Assembly (NCBI GenBank): GCA_037043235.1
Contig: JAWRVZ010000043.1
Coordinates: 3,137,001-3,201,000, forward strand
Source of the DNA: Rhodeus uyekii
Taxonomy: Eukaryota > Chordata > Actinopteri > Cypriniformes > Acheilognathidae
Length of the DNA stretch: 64,000 nucleotides
Direction: 5' to 3'
In this document: in pieces, positions 13,501-28,500 of the stretch
How the letters are laid out: each line of letters begins with the position of its first letter
Numbering within the stretch: the stretch's first letter is position 1
The notes under the pieces: model-generated
The model's input: only the letters and a program-made list of their open reading frames with translations
The model's database searches: none
Told to the model about the DNA's origin: nothing
Translations under genes and position numbers: made by a program

Positions 13501-16500
13501 GTCCCATTTGAATTATGTCTGCAGGAGAAAACTGGCTATTAGCTCGTTTTGGGGGTGACACAACTGTTCAATTGTTTGCGGTTATTAAGATTTGTTAAAT
13601 GTTTTTTAAACAATTTTTATTCAGGATTCTATGACGTATCCTTGCTGAATAAGCTACTTTTTTTTTAATTCTGCTGACTTTTTAACGGTAGTGTATGTAA
13701 TTCGTAATATTAACTTTTTTTATTTTTAAGGAGGGAGTCTAAATTCATTTTCTTAAAATTTCCATTCAAGAATAAAAATTCTGTCATTTATGTATTTCCT
13801 TATGACTTGCTTTCTTCCATGGAACACAAAATGTGATATTTAACAGAATGTTAGTGCAGCTATTCTCCATACAACTCAATGATGAGCAAATGTTGTACAA
13901 AAATGACAAACATAATCTTCTGTGACTAATAGAACGCTAAAATCCCATGTGCTGTATATGTCAAATCTAATTTAGAAATATGCAAATTGGTTATAAGACA
14001 CAAGAACCAATGATGTTTGTATTATTAAAGTCAAACTTTTTTACATGCCATATTATATGTGAAATTTATATAGGCATCATACCCATTCAAACCTCAGATT
14101 TTTGAGCCATATGGATTTGAATGCAACTTCCACAAAAAAAATATATTTTTTACATTTGATAATTAACCCTTTGAAACATACGATCACTCTGGTGTGATTA
14201 GAGCATTCAGTGCATCACGTGATCAACTACTAAATTCAAATCTGAGTTTGCGCTTTGGTTGGCGCTGAGCCACTCAGCACATATCACAACTGTTCAGGGT
14301 TAGATACAGATTACAAAAAAAAATAATTATAGTTTGTTAAATATACAATGATTTCAATGGAAGTAGCAATAACCCTTTCAAATAATTTGACAACGTTTTA
14401 ATGATACTGTAGGAACAAAATGAATTGTGAAAAAAAGTTGTTGTCCTGGTGAATTTCTTACATTTGAAGCTAAAATATGTCACACATATGTCATATATGC
14501 GATTTGTGCAGAACCATCTATTTTTTGCAGTGGTAAGGGGAAATCGAACCAAATTTTACAAAATATAATTTTTTTGCCTTCTGTTAAAATTACTTTAGAG
14601 TTTGCCTTGCGGTCAGTGCTTATATGCTTTAAATTAGTTTGTCTATGAGCTACGAAATCAAAGGGGACTGAATCGATTCAAAACTTATAGGCCTAATATT
14701 TTTTATATTCTGGAATAACGACAGTAAATGCATTAATAGTGTATGTTCTCACTTCGATAATTCAAAAGCATAATCGGATATGACGTCATTGCAGCAATTA
14801 TTACGGTGAACGCTAAAGTAAAGTTTCAGAATAAATAATCTTATCCCAGTGGTGCCCTTTCAAAAAGTATATCTCCTGGATGGAGAAGATTAATAAAGTA
14901 CAAATGTCTGTGTTTTTCCTCAAAGAGTTGGAATACAGCATATATACATTCATTGCACTTTTTATAATTTTTTTTAGCTTATTAGCTTGATGGGCAAAGA
15001 GAACATTCTTGTAAACTTCATATTTAGTTTTAGAACCAAATTAAGCTACTTTAAATTTAAATACAAAGGATTTCTTCACTGCTGAACCGTGGCAAATAGA
15101 AAACACATTCGGCCAACTAAAACATGCTGAGAATGACACACACACACACACACACACACAAAGAAGCAGAGAAGAGAGATTTATGAAAGCACTGGTGTAC
15201 CATCAATTAGAAATGACAATTTGTTCCAGAAATAAACTTGATGGGGTTAGTTTGAATCAAAGCAAGTTTTTAAGCAGACCTCCAACTCACAGAATCAAAG
15301 CAGTGGGATGCTGCGTGACCACAAGGTCATTAAAACAGAGAGGATTAGTGGTAATGGCTGCCATGGTTACAGAGGTGGACTCAAGGAGATCAATCACAGA
15401 TGAAAACTCTGTTGCTTGACTTTCCTGTGGGACCCGAACTCTGAGGTTTTCACAATTTCACTGGTGGTGGGTGTTGGAAGCCATGATTCCACATAGACTA
15501 ATTAATCAAGCAACAGAAACCATCAAGGAATGATGGCTGGTCTTTTCATGTAACATATTTAGTGTGCACGTGTATATATATATATATATATATACATATA
15601 CACACACACATTATCAAAAAAATTTTTTTTAACTTTGATCTCTTTTCAGTTTCAATAAACTTCTAATTACTGCTTATTAATAGTTAGTAAGGTAGTTGTT
15701 AAGTTTAGGTATTGGGTAGAATATGGTCATGCAGAACAAGGCATTAATATGTGCTAATAATCAGTCAATGTCCTAGTGATATGCATGCTAATAAGCAACA
15801 AGGTGAGAATATGACCCTAAAGTACTACCAATTTTTTTTAACAAAACCAGAGAATGTCACATAATGACAAAAAGTCACACTTTTTCTACGTTTATATCTA
15901 CTTTATGACTCATTTTAGCTTTAGAAGGGTAAACTAAATTACAGTGCAGAGATAGTAATAACATGTCTAACATTTGTGAGGCCAGAATAAATGGATGACA
16001 GACAAACATTTCCAGGAACATTTCCATGCTGTGATGACAGACATGTGCGGAACAGAACTCCCACAGATGCTCTGCCTCATCTATAATTACTCCTTACAGG
16101 GATGATCAAGTGAAAAAAAGAAAGGAAACAAATTATATCTGCCATAATTCACTTAGTATTTAGGGGAGGAGGGTATTTTGTCAAGTGTCGCAGTATTGTC
16201 CTCCAGTAGTTTATTAGACTTTATTCAGCTAATAAAAGACAACATTAAATAAAGTGATGTCCACAGCCAGCTAATATGCAGGCAGTGTCTAGCAAAATAC
16301 TGCAGGTTGAATCATAAACAAAAGCTTGAGAGGTGTAATCTTTAACAATCAAATCATAACTTACACCCGATAAATCCCAGTAAACTTTTAAAAGAAACAT
16401 AAGGTGTGTAATGACTTTCCAGGTGATATGCAAGGTGTGGAGTTGTTACACCAGCCAGCATTCAGGCTACTTGATCTTAGTCTCCCAGATGGGGCGTTTA

Positions 16501-19500
16501 TCAAAAATGGCCCACCAGCTCAGCACACGTGCTGAAACAAGACAGTTCCCATGATAATAATTCATCATCACCCCCGCCATGTAGGAAAATACAGCAACAG
16601 CTTTATGAGGACAAATGAGAAGTCTGAGTGTTCCTTTCCTTCTCATTTCCTGACCTTTAAAGTCATCCATCTCTTTTCTGCTGCTGAGCTTCATTCTTCC
16701 TATGTTGTACTCAGGCTTTGTGTATTCATAGTTGCATAATTCATGCTAAATAGCTTTTATGTTATCATTTATACACATACTGCTTGTAAACTAATTTTTG
16801 GGGATCTCTAATTAACATTGGGTTGTCTCTTACAAAGCCATGTGGTTTTCTGGTTTCAGGCCTGAACCCTAGAACTGAAAGAACATTGGCAGTATCGTCA
16901 GTGCCAGTGGAGGGATCTGATGAGAAAACTCTGTCTACTGTTGAGCCAGCTAAGGACTGCAAAGGGCTCTGTAGGTGAACAGAGTAAAACAAGAACAATA
17001 TTAAAACACTTTACTTTCAGTGGTCAGTACCAGAATTTAAGGGAGATGTGTGTAATTTCTGGTCAAACAGCATCATCAAATTCGATCACAAAAATAAGGA
17101 ATTCCCAAATACTGCCATTGATCAACAGACAAAGATTGCTCCGCTGCAAAACTCCAGAGCAATGAAAGCCCAACAGAGCCCAATCAGTTTACACACTTTT
17201 TAGGAAAACTGGTATATTTCCAGTTATATTTGGATAGGAGCAGTGTTAATTTTCAAATGTTAATTAATTTTGTTCACTTAGTATGCAGTTTAGAAAAAAC
17301 TGCCGTAATTTTGTTTTGCTAAATGAAACCAAAATTTACATATACTGTATCTCTAACATTATTGACTATTTTTGATTTTTGAGATCTTTCTCCTTTGCAC
17401 ATTGTTCTTGTCATATTTTCATTAACAGTTTGTTTTCATTACAATTACAATTCCTGCACTTTAAAGAAAAAATACACCAGCTTAAAGACCATTACACACA
17501 AACAAAGTACTACTTGTAAACTGTTCACATACTCTAGTCAACATCAAGTGCACAACTCTACCTCAGTGCTACTTTCTGTCTTAAGAAAGCCGTGTCCTTC
17601 CAAAGGTCCACACATGTGCTGATGAAGAGCACAATGATCCTTGGCAGCATTTGCATCTCCCATTATGAATGTCATCTGTCTCAGCTCTCCCTGTGAAGAC
17701 CGACACAGACGTCAAAGACAAATCCGAGTTATGACATCATCTACATAACAACCCATTAGCTAAGCATTGATTTCACAAGAGTGTCGGTCAGACGTTCACT
17801 CACATGCCTCATTGATTTAGGGTAAATTGTGAACTTGATACCACAGTCGCCATGACAAAAACTCATTGTAACTCCTGGCATGCTGTTTGACCATTCATTT
17901 TTAAGTTAAAGTCATTGAGAGGATGGTTATCACAGCTGAAAAGCAAATTGGTGTGGCAGCCAGACATGTTTCCCATGACGCATTGCTAGTGCCACATTAG
18001 CAGGATAGCTCTAGTTTCTTTAATAAATATTCTTCCAAACCGCTGTGTTGTAGTACGACATATTTAGAGTCTTTAATCAATGACATTTGGAATGGTTGTT
18101 TGCCCAAGAATGATGGATTCTTGACATTGACGTATAGTTACGTATACCTGTCTTTACTCTTTCCATACTCTTCTTGCATATGACAAATGAAGAATATAGT
18201 ACCTCAAAAGGCGTCTCAAAACCCTCCAGGATGCCGCCCACCATCAGCAGGCCATCTGTAGTGATGCCCATGTAAGGGTACATCCAGCTCACTTTCTCCA
18301 CCAACACACAGTCCACATACACAGCCAGCCATTCAAATGCAACCCCAACTGAGATCCAGTGCCACTGCGAGTCAGACAGTTCTGATACTGTAAACCTGAA
18401 GCCAGAGGAAAACACCTGATGTTCAAAAGACAGCTGACAACATAATGAGATCAATTTTATTTCAGTATTGGAAAAGCTGTTGAACGGTGTTTATACTCAT
18501 AGTCACGCTGCTGTGTGGTGATGAAGGTGATGCTGTGTGGGCCTATACGGATCTGGAGTAATATGTGATTATAGAAGTTCAGCAAAGTCAACACACTTCG
18601 GTCCACATCCTGAGAGCTCCGCATCTGAATCAGCACACTGAATTCATCGTCAAAGCTATGAACACACATGGAAACTTTAAGTAATCAAGACGGAAATTAT
18701 TTCGTTAAAATTGAGAGAACTTAAAACATACGGTACACTTCTGTTCAAATTTTGGGATTAGTACGATTTTTAAAGTTTTTGTCTTATACTCACCAAGGCT
18801 ACATTTATCAAAAAATACAGTAAAAACTCAGATTTTAAATAAGAAAAACTAATTACTGCTTATTAATAGTTAGTAAGGTAGTTGTTAATTTAGATATTAG
18901 GGGTTTCGGGATGTAGATTATGGTCAAAGTATATCCTAGTAATATGCGTGCTAATAATCAACTAGTTAATAGTAAAAATTGGACCCTAAACTAAAATGAT
19001 ACCATTATTAATTTCTTTAAAAAAAATGTTTAATAAAAATGCTGACAACTGAACAGTAGTGTAGAATAAAAACGGTAAAGACATTTATTATACTGACCCT
19101 AAACAATTGAACAGTAGTGTATATTAAAAATGGTAAATGCATTTTAATAAAACAATGAAAAAATATACTTTAATACAAAAAATTTATAACTATTTACAAT
19201 ACAAAATAAACTACTTAGATGCAAAAAACATTAACTACTGTAATATATGTTATATCATTTAATTTTAACCTTTAATTAAAATGTTATCTAATTTAAATCA
19301 AATATTGTAATGAAAAAAATTGTCAAAAAGCAAAGAACTCTTAACAAACAAACAAATAAATAAATGTTAAACCTTGATCCAAATGCTTTCTGGGTGGGCA
19401 TAGTGAGCGTGGAATACAGGCCAATTTTCAGCACTGGACATCCCTGATCCTCCTCATTAAGGGTCACATTCCTGCTGGTTGGTACTAAGCCTGAGAGCTG

Positions 19501-22500
19501 CTCAAGTAAATCCACCCTTTGTGTGAAGAGATTTAGATGTGTGTTGAACCCCTCTGTAAAAACACAAGAAACAAGGTTTACATGGATAAGCTAAGCTGTT
19601 CTCAAAACAGAAAAGAAAAAGGGCCTTAAAAAGACATGTTAATAAATTCAGCAAGTGACCTGAACAGAAACAAATGACTTCAATCAAGTGGCAATTCATT
19701 CATGTTCATGATATTGCATTTATTAAAGAACAATGGTGGTTGTTGAGGAGATTCCCTCTACTATGTAAAGCGCTTTGAGCTCTGGAAAAGCGCTATATAA
19801 ATGTAACAAATTATTATTATTATTAATAATGACAGAATAGTGGGGCATTCAGATGTTGGCTTTATTCACATTCCAGTTGATTTATTATGGGGAAAAGGGC
19901 AAGTTTCAAATTGTCCATATCTCCAGGGCATATGTAAAATGACTTTCGCCTTCGAAACGCTGAATTTTCCCCACCTGATACCCATAGGACATTAAGGGTG
20001 AAGAGAACAAGTACTTTATTAACTTTCCATACCTGAATAACAAGGCCAAGGAAACCCTACAAGACATTTTTCATTTTCCCTTCCTCTCAAGTACATTTAA
20101 CAATGGAAGGTCATCCTTCCAAAAATCCACATCAATTATCAAAGCAAGATGTTAATTTTATGACACACTGTTTCTGTTTTCATTGGACATCGGACTCAAA
20201 GTTCCCACTATTCAAGGAGACAAAAAGAAATCTCAAGGAACGATAATAAAAAAAGACACGGCTCATTTCCATGGATGTTAAAAAGAATTCTGAAATAACT
20301 TGCTGTATATTTAACGTCTACATAAACACAAATCTCAACAGCCATATATGGCAAAGCAAAGCAAGACACTGTATGATTTGTTCTTCACAAGAGAGACTTC
20401 AAGTCATGATACAAGGACCTAACAACCGGATTAAAGATTTCCGACTTCTCTTGTTTCATGGTGGTGAAAAGGGCTTTTTACACTCACTGAATTCGTCACT
20501 CATAGTCCTGCAAGCAGCGTGACCATAAGCAGCAGACTCCAGTCATACATGAGCACTCACCGATAACCTGATGAAAGGTGTACATGCCACCACTCTCTAC
20601 ATACCACAACCACACGAAACCAGAATACATGTCTAGCCACACACACAACACAAGGGTCAGACAACTTCTTTTCATATTTTTAAACTAATTTTACACTGCA
20701 AAGGTGTTTCAGAAGCTGCATCTGATGTGTCTCATACACAGTGACTCTGAAAGGATTAGAACAAGTAAATCAAACTAAGGATTCTCAATAGCAACCTGTG
20801 TGTGCTACATTGGGAGAGTGTTGTCTGTGTTCTTTTTCACTTCCTTTGTTTGTTTTATATAACTTATAATCATTATTCATTTATATAGTCATTTAATTTA
20901 TTATTTAATCCTTTACTCGTATTATTTTTTATTTGATTCGCATTGCTTAATGTTGTTTAATGCTGATGATTGTGTGGTTTGAAGAGGTTTGCTTGCCTTT
21001 ATGAGTAAGAGATTAGAGAATGTCTCCTTTTCAAGGCTTTTAATGTCACAGGATGATGTTCTGAAGCAGTAATTTTTGTAAATTGTTTTTGCTGAGGTAT
21101 AACAAAACTTGGATTTATACTGAAACATACAGACTAAGTGAGAGCACTGAAACATTTGGAACTAAGATTACTCAATAAAATCTACTATTTTTTATTATCA
21201 CCACTTCGTCTCCTGATTCTGCTCTTCCCTGGCTTTCTCGGTCAAACTCTCAAGCTGATTTTCATTTTCGATACCAGACAAAATGGGATATCTATTCGGC
21301 ATCTGGCTACACATTTGATATCGCTGATTAAAAGATCCATCTAAGATATAAAGATGTATAAATGTCATTGTTTTCAATAAATCATCACATAAAATGACCT
21401 TTAATTTACAGAAAGATAGCACTGGTACACTTTTGATGCAAAAAATGTTTAGGCTATTTAAAATAATAAAACAATTTATAGGCTATGTATTGCTCAGCTC
21501 AAATGTAAGTGGAACATTTTCATGGTAAATCACCTGTGTGAACCGAATTCATACTGTCAGTAAAATGACATTGGGACCAGTTGGACAAAAGTAAATGAAG
21601 TGCAGATGCAGCTTTTAAATTTAGTTTCTAATGCAAAGAAAATCTGATATTTAAGCATCTTAAATGTCCAAATTTGTTTTGCTGTTGTACAATCACAGGT
21701 GCATTTACACAATGTTCAATGCTGCAAAAAGGCAGCATAATAGAGGAATATTGGCACAAATAATACAAATTAATGTTGTGTAATGTAACATTGTGGGGAC
21801 ATTTTTGGTCCCCATGAAGAAAACCGCTTACAAACCATACTAAATTGTTTTGTGAAAATGTAAAGATGCAGAAAGCGGTCTATGATGGGTATATTTAGGG
21901 TTATGGGATGGAATATACAGTTTATACAGCATAAAAATCATTATGTTCATAAAACATGAAAACCCAACGTGTGTGTGTCTAGTGTCTGGACTAATATAAT
22001 CAAAACAAAAAATTGCATAGCTGTATGGTATCATGAATAGTATTTTTTCCATTTGATTGAATAAATTATGAATTGACAGTACTGATATAATAGAAAAGTT
22101 AGTTTATAAGTTACTTATAAAGTTGAGTTTAAGATTATATGCAAAATATTAACAAAATTAGGGTTTTTTTGGAGTGAAAGTTTTGCAGGACTTCAAAGGG
22201 GTACGTGCAACTCCCCATAATGTACAGACCGCATGGCTGCAACACAAGACTTTAAACAACTCAACATGATTTCTTTGGGGTTAGAGTGGAGCCAGACCTG
22301 CCGAGTGCACCACTTTCAAAGAAATTGGAGGTATTGAACAGGTTAAAGTAGAGAAATTATCTAACATCTTGAGACCATGTGCAAGACTGACATTCCCACC
22401 TTGGCTAGTGGTAATTGTGTTTTGCAGGTATTCATTGTCCACATATGCTGATCTATGACTAACTGAATGTCCCAGTTGGGAATGGGACCCATGTCCCAAG

Positions 22501-25500
22501 AATGGGAATGTTTAGAAAAGCCACAAAATGGTCTAAGATCAAGTCTGTGAAGGGTCAGTGGGTACTAATGCCTCCTCCTAGAGAACAGCTGAACAAGCAG
22601 TCATCAGACACAGTCATTAATATCCATGTACATTTCAGTGTTCCATTTTCGTTTACCCAAAGGATGAAATGTGACATTCGTGGGACACTTCATCCCGGCC
22701 TTTTTGTAAAATATTTCATTTACAATGTTTAAGTATTTACAATCGTTTAATTTTTAGTACTTTAGTGAGGAAAATCTTTACCAATCTGTCAAATTCCTGG
22801 CAAATGTCAAACTCAAACAAAACCTGCATGCATGAAACAAACATACAATAAGATGCATTCTGAATCCCTCATATGTATGACAATGAAAACACATTTACTG
22901 TGTGGCTTGCTGAAATTAACTAGTTACATTCATGTAAAAAAAAAAGAGAGAGAAAAGAAACACTATTAAAAATAAGAAACACTATTTGATCATTTTTCCC
23001 TTCTTTCTCAGATTACATGTCTGTTATTTCTACAGGAACTGGATACTGACTGCCAATCTGTAATTTTCAAAAGTCCATTCATCTAGTGTGCACCCAGGTC
23101 TGTTGTTTGGCAACATTTATTTCCCATTTAATGCACAATTAGCCCCCCTTATGCCGGTTTGTGTTTCATTTACATGGACGGTTTGCTTAACAAAAGTCTT
23201 GCGGTAGCAATTATAGAATAAAGAGGGATAAGACTCCATTTCCTAAGTGATTCCTTTCTTCCAATTGTACTGTGAAGTGTAATCAGAGAAGGACTGAGGA
23301 GGTGTATCCCTTTAATAACGAGGTTGAAGATGGGACAATACCTGACACCCAAACTGAGGGAAATTAATTATTTACCATAAAAGATTTGTCTAGTGGACAT
23401 TTCTTAGAAAAAGGCCTCTGCAATACCGACTCCGCACGACCAACTTGAACCCATTGCAAAATCTTTAAGGGGAAATCTTTCTCTCTTATGTGAAATTAAA
23501 GATCATGTGGATTCCTATTGAAATGACTGGATTTCACCTTTGAAAGTCTGCCAAACAATGGCAAATGTAACAGCAACCTTACTCATATTGGCAGGTAATA
23601 AAATCTTCAGGACATTCTGTCGCCTTCATCTAAAACCCAAATCCTTAAAGCACTTTTCATTTCCCCCTTGAAGGTGGAAAAATATTTTAATATTGCATGG
23701 TGACCAAAATCCGCAGATACGCCTTAAATAAGAAGCAACCATAGAAGTACCTGTAATTACTTTATATTCCAATATATCCAAAACCAACCACATGTTTGCC
23801 CAATTAGCCCAGAACCAAAACAACAAAAACAGTTTGGACTATAGCATAAAAATGATTTCAGTATAGATAATGAATAAATGTTCTTTTTAATCAGAAAATC
23901 TATTCATCGTATGTATATCTGAATGGGAAAAGATTGGCAAATCAACAACATGAAATTCTAAAAACATGAACTGACCCCCATTTCATTGACTGGGGTCTGG
24001 TTATACAGCATGTGGCAGAAAGAGAGTGAGGAAGACTCATTAAAGCATTGTTCCCGAAACACACTTCACAAATCACGCTCTGTCCTGTTAAGGCAATTAG
24101 GAAACACATTAAGAAATTGGGAATGGCTCCATGATCAAGATTCACAGAGTTTCAGGATGTTTTGAAAGGCATTCAATCTTTCCTTTTTCCATGCTGGTCT
24201 ATGAGCTGATAACATTTATATTCCTCTGGGGCACCTAAATCAAGTCTTTGCCTCAGTTTTCAAATTATTTATGGATTCACTCAGTTTGTCTGTGGCTGTT
24301 TCTTCAAAAATTGGAAATTTAGTATTGTGGACTTTATAGAATTTGTTTATAAATGTCAGATCAACCTCTTATTAAACACCTGTTAACTTGCATTATGTGG
24401 TGGAAATGACATTTTAAAGGGTTAGTTCACCCAAAAATGACATTTCTGTTATTAATTACTCACATGCATGTCGTTCCAAACACGCAAGACTTTCAATCAT
24501 TGTTAGAATACATTTACATTTATGTATTTGGCAGATGCTTTTATCCAAAGCGACTTACATTCAAGAAACACATTGAAATCAGTTCTTGCTTTCCCTGGGA
24601 TCGAACCCATGACCTTAGCGTTGTAAGCACCAATACTCTACTGATTGAGCTACAGGAAAGCTTTATAAGTTTAAAGTATGAAGTTTATAAGTGAATAAAA
24701 TCCTAAATTCAAACTAAATTCAACAGACAGCTCTCAGATTTTATAAAAAATATATTCATTTGTGTTCTGAAGATGAACAACATGAGGATGAGCAAATGAC
24801 GACAGAACTTTTTTGACAGACATTTTTGGATGAAATAACCCTTTTAGCATTTTTGGAATTATAGTTTTTTGTCTGGAAATGGTGGAATGGTCACAATTTG
24901 TGTAATAACATTAAAGACATTAAATATTACAATAAATTCAGATGTTGGGTTTGGTAAAGAACTTGAACCTAGGAATCTCAATGTCAGATTTGTATGACAG
25001 TTTCACTCTGAATTAAAAATTAGTTTAACGTAGATGTCACGGTTGGTGACTGAAATGAAAGTAAACAACGATGAAGATATTGAGCAGGTCTTTAATCCAA
25101 GAATGAAAAACAGTGAACTGGGGAATAACACAGAGGAAACAACCACCAACACAATGACATCAAACAATGCAAGACACCAAACAGACAGCAACTGAGGGTT
25201 TAAATACATGGGCAAACAAAGGAGCAAATGAGATAATTAACAAGACACAACTGAACAGAATACCCAGATCAATCAGAAACCAAGGAAGCCAGGTAGGGAA
25301 TGATGATGGCAGAACTAATTAACAGACTAGAAGATAACAATGAGACTCAGACATGTAAGAAAAAAATAGGAGCAATTTCTGATAAGGTCATGTCTGGGCT
25401 CTAAGGGTTCCAATGAGTATTTTCACAGGTGGCATTACACAACCACGGTTTCCACTTTGTGAATAATGACAGTAATTTTAGGAGTTCGTCTTTCAGTTTT

Positions 25501-28500
25501 TCCACACAATCATTCATTTCTGAGTTATTAATTAATCAAGTTGTCAAATACGCCATGATATCAACCTACTTTAACAGTGCTCACACCGAATCCATTTTTC
25601 CATGTTAAGTTCTGAAAATCTTGGTCAAACATGGAAAACCACTAGCTTCATATAAAATTCATATAAAGCCATGAAATACACTATATATTTTAGACCCATT
25701 CAAGAGGAACAATATATTTTATTATAGAACTGTGAACAAAAGCTGAATATAAACTAAACAACCTAGTTGTAGCGATGGTTGGAAAATCACTAGTGTCTTT
25801 CCCAAACTCCTCAGGGATTTATGTCAGAACCAACAGGATGGAAGAGAATTCAAGATGTTGCACGGCATGATGCCGAGGTGAGAATCCTTACTCACATCAG
25901 GCAGTAAGTTCACAACTCATTATCACACAGTACTTACCTCGTCAACCTGTAGAAAATGCATTTCTCCAGATTTCCATGCATTCCATTATCAAGAAAGGTT
26001 AAAGCAGAAAAAAGATAAACATGCTGTGCTCATCCACACAACCTCATTTCATTCCCAATTAGATTTTCTCTTATTTCACAGAAATAGTAAAATACCCAGG
26101 CTCCATACGACTAATAGAAGTAGGAAGTTTTCTCAAGCTTTTCATAGAACAAAAAAAGCAAACAACAACAACAACAAATAAACCCATAACAATAGTGTGA
26201 GCAATAGACCAAAAAAAGTTCATAAAAAAGATTGATAAAAGGGGGTTAGTTGGGGGGAGGGGGTTCCACAAACATATAAAAAAGACAAAAGGGTTAGATG
26301 AAAGAACTTTATTGTTTTTCAGGACTATCCCTTTAAATAGTCTGACAATGTTGTTCCCTTTGACCAGTAACCCCAGATGTCTGCTGTGTTGCAGTGGTGA
26401 CAGATTCTGTGATGAAGGACAGGGTTTCAGCTCACTATAGGATGTGGTACAGTTACAGTAGTAAGGTACACATTCCAGATTCTAATGAATGCAGGGCGCT
26501 GAACACACAGGATGTATACAGGCTGATAGAAGTTTATCAAAGAGACTCCTGGCCACTTGCCCAACATCAACCCCAAGCCCCTTTTGGATTGGATTTTGTT
26601 GGATTCAATTCAACAATGCATCGACCCTTACAATGAATAAAAGTGCAAAGGACAGAAGTGAAGAACTGAAGGGCTTTTCATAAAGGTCTCATAGTATAGG
26701 ACATTGTACAGTATGTACTGTATCATCGTCTTGCCAAATTTACAATTTTACATTTATATTTATGCATTTGGCAGACACTTATCAAAAGCGACCTACATTG
26801 CATTTAAGAAATACATTGACATTCTAATCAGTTTTTGCTTTCCTGGGAATCAAACCCACGACCCCACACTCTACCGTTTGAGCTACAGGAAAGCTACAAT
26901 AACATAATATCTTTCGAATATATATATTTTTAAACCTTAAATTTCAAAAAGTATAAAATTAAATATTTATGGAAGTCTATTTTTCAGTTTGACAGACCAG
27001 GCTTAAGCCTAGTCCCAAACTGAAATGCATGTACTGTACTAACTGAAAGCAACGCGCACTGACATACCTTAAAATATGTTAGAGCCATTGTTTTTTCTCA
27101 AGATTCTCAACAGTAACGTTTTTTTAAGACATTTATAAAAGCTACTTAAATGTCCTAATCCTGGCTTAATCTAAACCCTGTCGGTTAAATCAGGCCTTTG
27201 TGTTCACCATGGCAATATTAAACATAAAGAGACACAAAGCTGAAGAGAAACTGAAGCTTTGCATCATATCTGGACCCAATATCTTAATATTATTGATACT
27301 ACATTATAGATACTCCCATTCTGCCTTGTTTGTTTGGTTAGGTTTGTGTTGTAAATGGTTAAAATGTTCATTTAAAAATTTTACAAATAATAATAATAAT
27401 ATAAGTGTTGAGGTTATGCCTTATGCTCCAGGATTAGGTTTAATAGGTTGTTGTTATAAGTATGACGTACAAGGAAAATTTTTACAATCCTTGTTAGATG
27501 CTGCCAGAGATTGCAAGCATTTTGCTGCCAAATGTAATGTCTCTGATATGTCAAATAATGGGATATTTTAAGTAAATAAAATGCATCTTTAATATAACTG
27601 TTGCTCTAAGCTCTTTTAGACATGCATCTCTCATTCTCACTGTTCTCAAAAAACAAAACAAAAAACTGCCAGACAAGCCATGATAAAAGCAACTAGAATT
27701 GTTAGAAAAAGCTGAAAATGTCATTCCTTAAAGGTGAGAGCATTTGCTTTCCGTCAACTATGGCACTGACATCTCAAAATGTTCCAAGACAAGACCTTTA
27801 GTCGACATGAAGCAGGCCAGGTAACAGATCAGCTCAGAGAAATGGATTGTCCAGAACACAAATCTAACTAAACTGATCCTGAATTTTAAAAAAACATAAC
27901 GAAATTCTCTCAAACACAGACTAAAAATGCATTACATCACATGAAACAGACTTCGCTTAACTTGACAGGTCTGATAGGCATAGCTGTCTCAATGGATTAA
28001 TGTAATAGAGCAATCTCGAAGCAGCATGGGAGACAGGACTTCAAGGTTTCCCTGAAGAAAAAACCCAAAGAGCGTCATTATCCACTCTGACTTTTCTTAC
28101 AGAGTTAACAGGCCTATTCCTGTCTACCAGCCACAAATCAACCGCACACTGAAATTCTGCCAAATGTTTCTTTAAGAGTGAATTTCTCACTAATCAAATC
28201 AGTGTTTTGAGAGCCGAATGACTGGCGTCAGAAACATCCAGGGGCGCCCACAGGATTCCGATCCATGGTAAGTGGAAGAGAAAAAAAATAAGCGGGACCC
28301 ACACAGGTTTGACATTTAGATTAATAGGGACGTTGGCAACAAATCGCAACACTTACTGTAACATCTCAAATGATCTTAGTGAAATGTGACATCATCCCTA
28401 TGATGGCTGTAAGCCGTCAAAGCACCTCTAAGGGTGTACTCACACTAGGCGATCTGACCTGTGCCTGAGCACGCTTGACCACTAAAGTCTGGTTCTTTTG

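Larger units (their letters stand above)
10249..16833 (-). other. Collagen intron 6
   Basis: About 6.6 kb, AT-rich, with the dispersed repeats listed and microsatellites at 15136 and 15572. A 123-codon plus-strand ORF at 10661-11032 has no recognisable motif. I see no further exon. Confidence 0.7.

Noticed and set aside
20569..20640. A GTGAGT-like donor with an open stretch (GMYTFHQVI) that might be an extra collagen exon in intron 1
   Set aside because: Exon 1 (phase 1) joins exon 2 (needs one base) directly, no good acceptor borders the stretch, and no collagen-domain similarity is seen.
24590..24660. tRNA-like A and B boxes taken as a tRNA gene
   Set aside because: The boxes belong to a SINE with a shared non-tRNA tail seen in two other copies, and the stem pairing is degraded.
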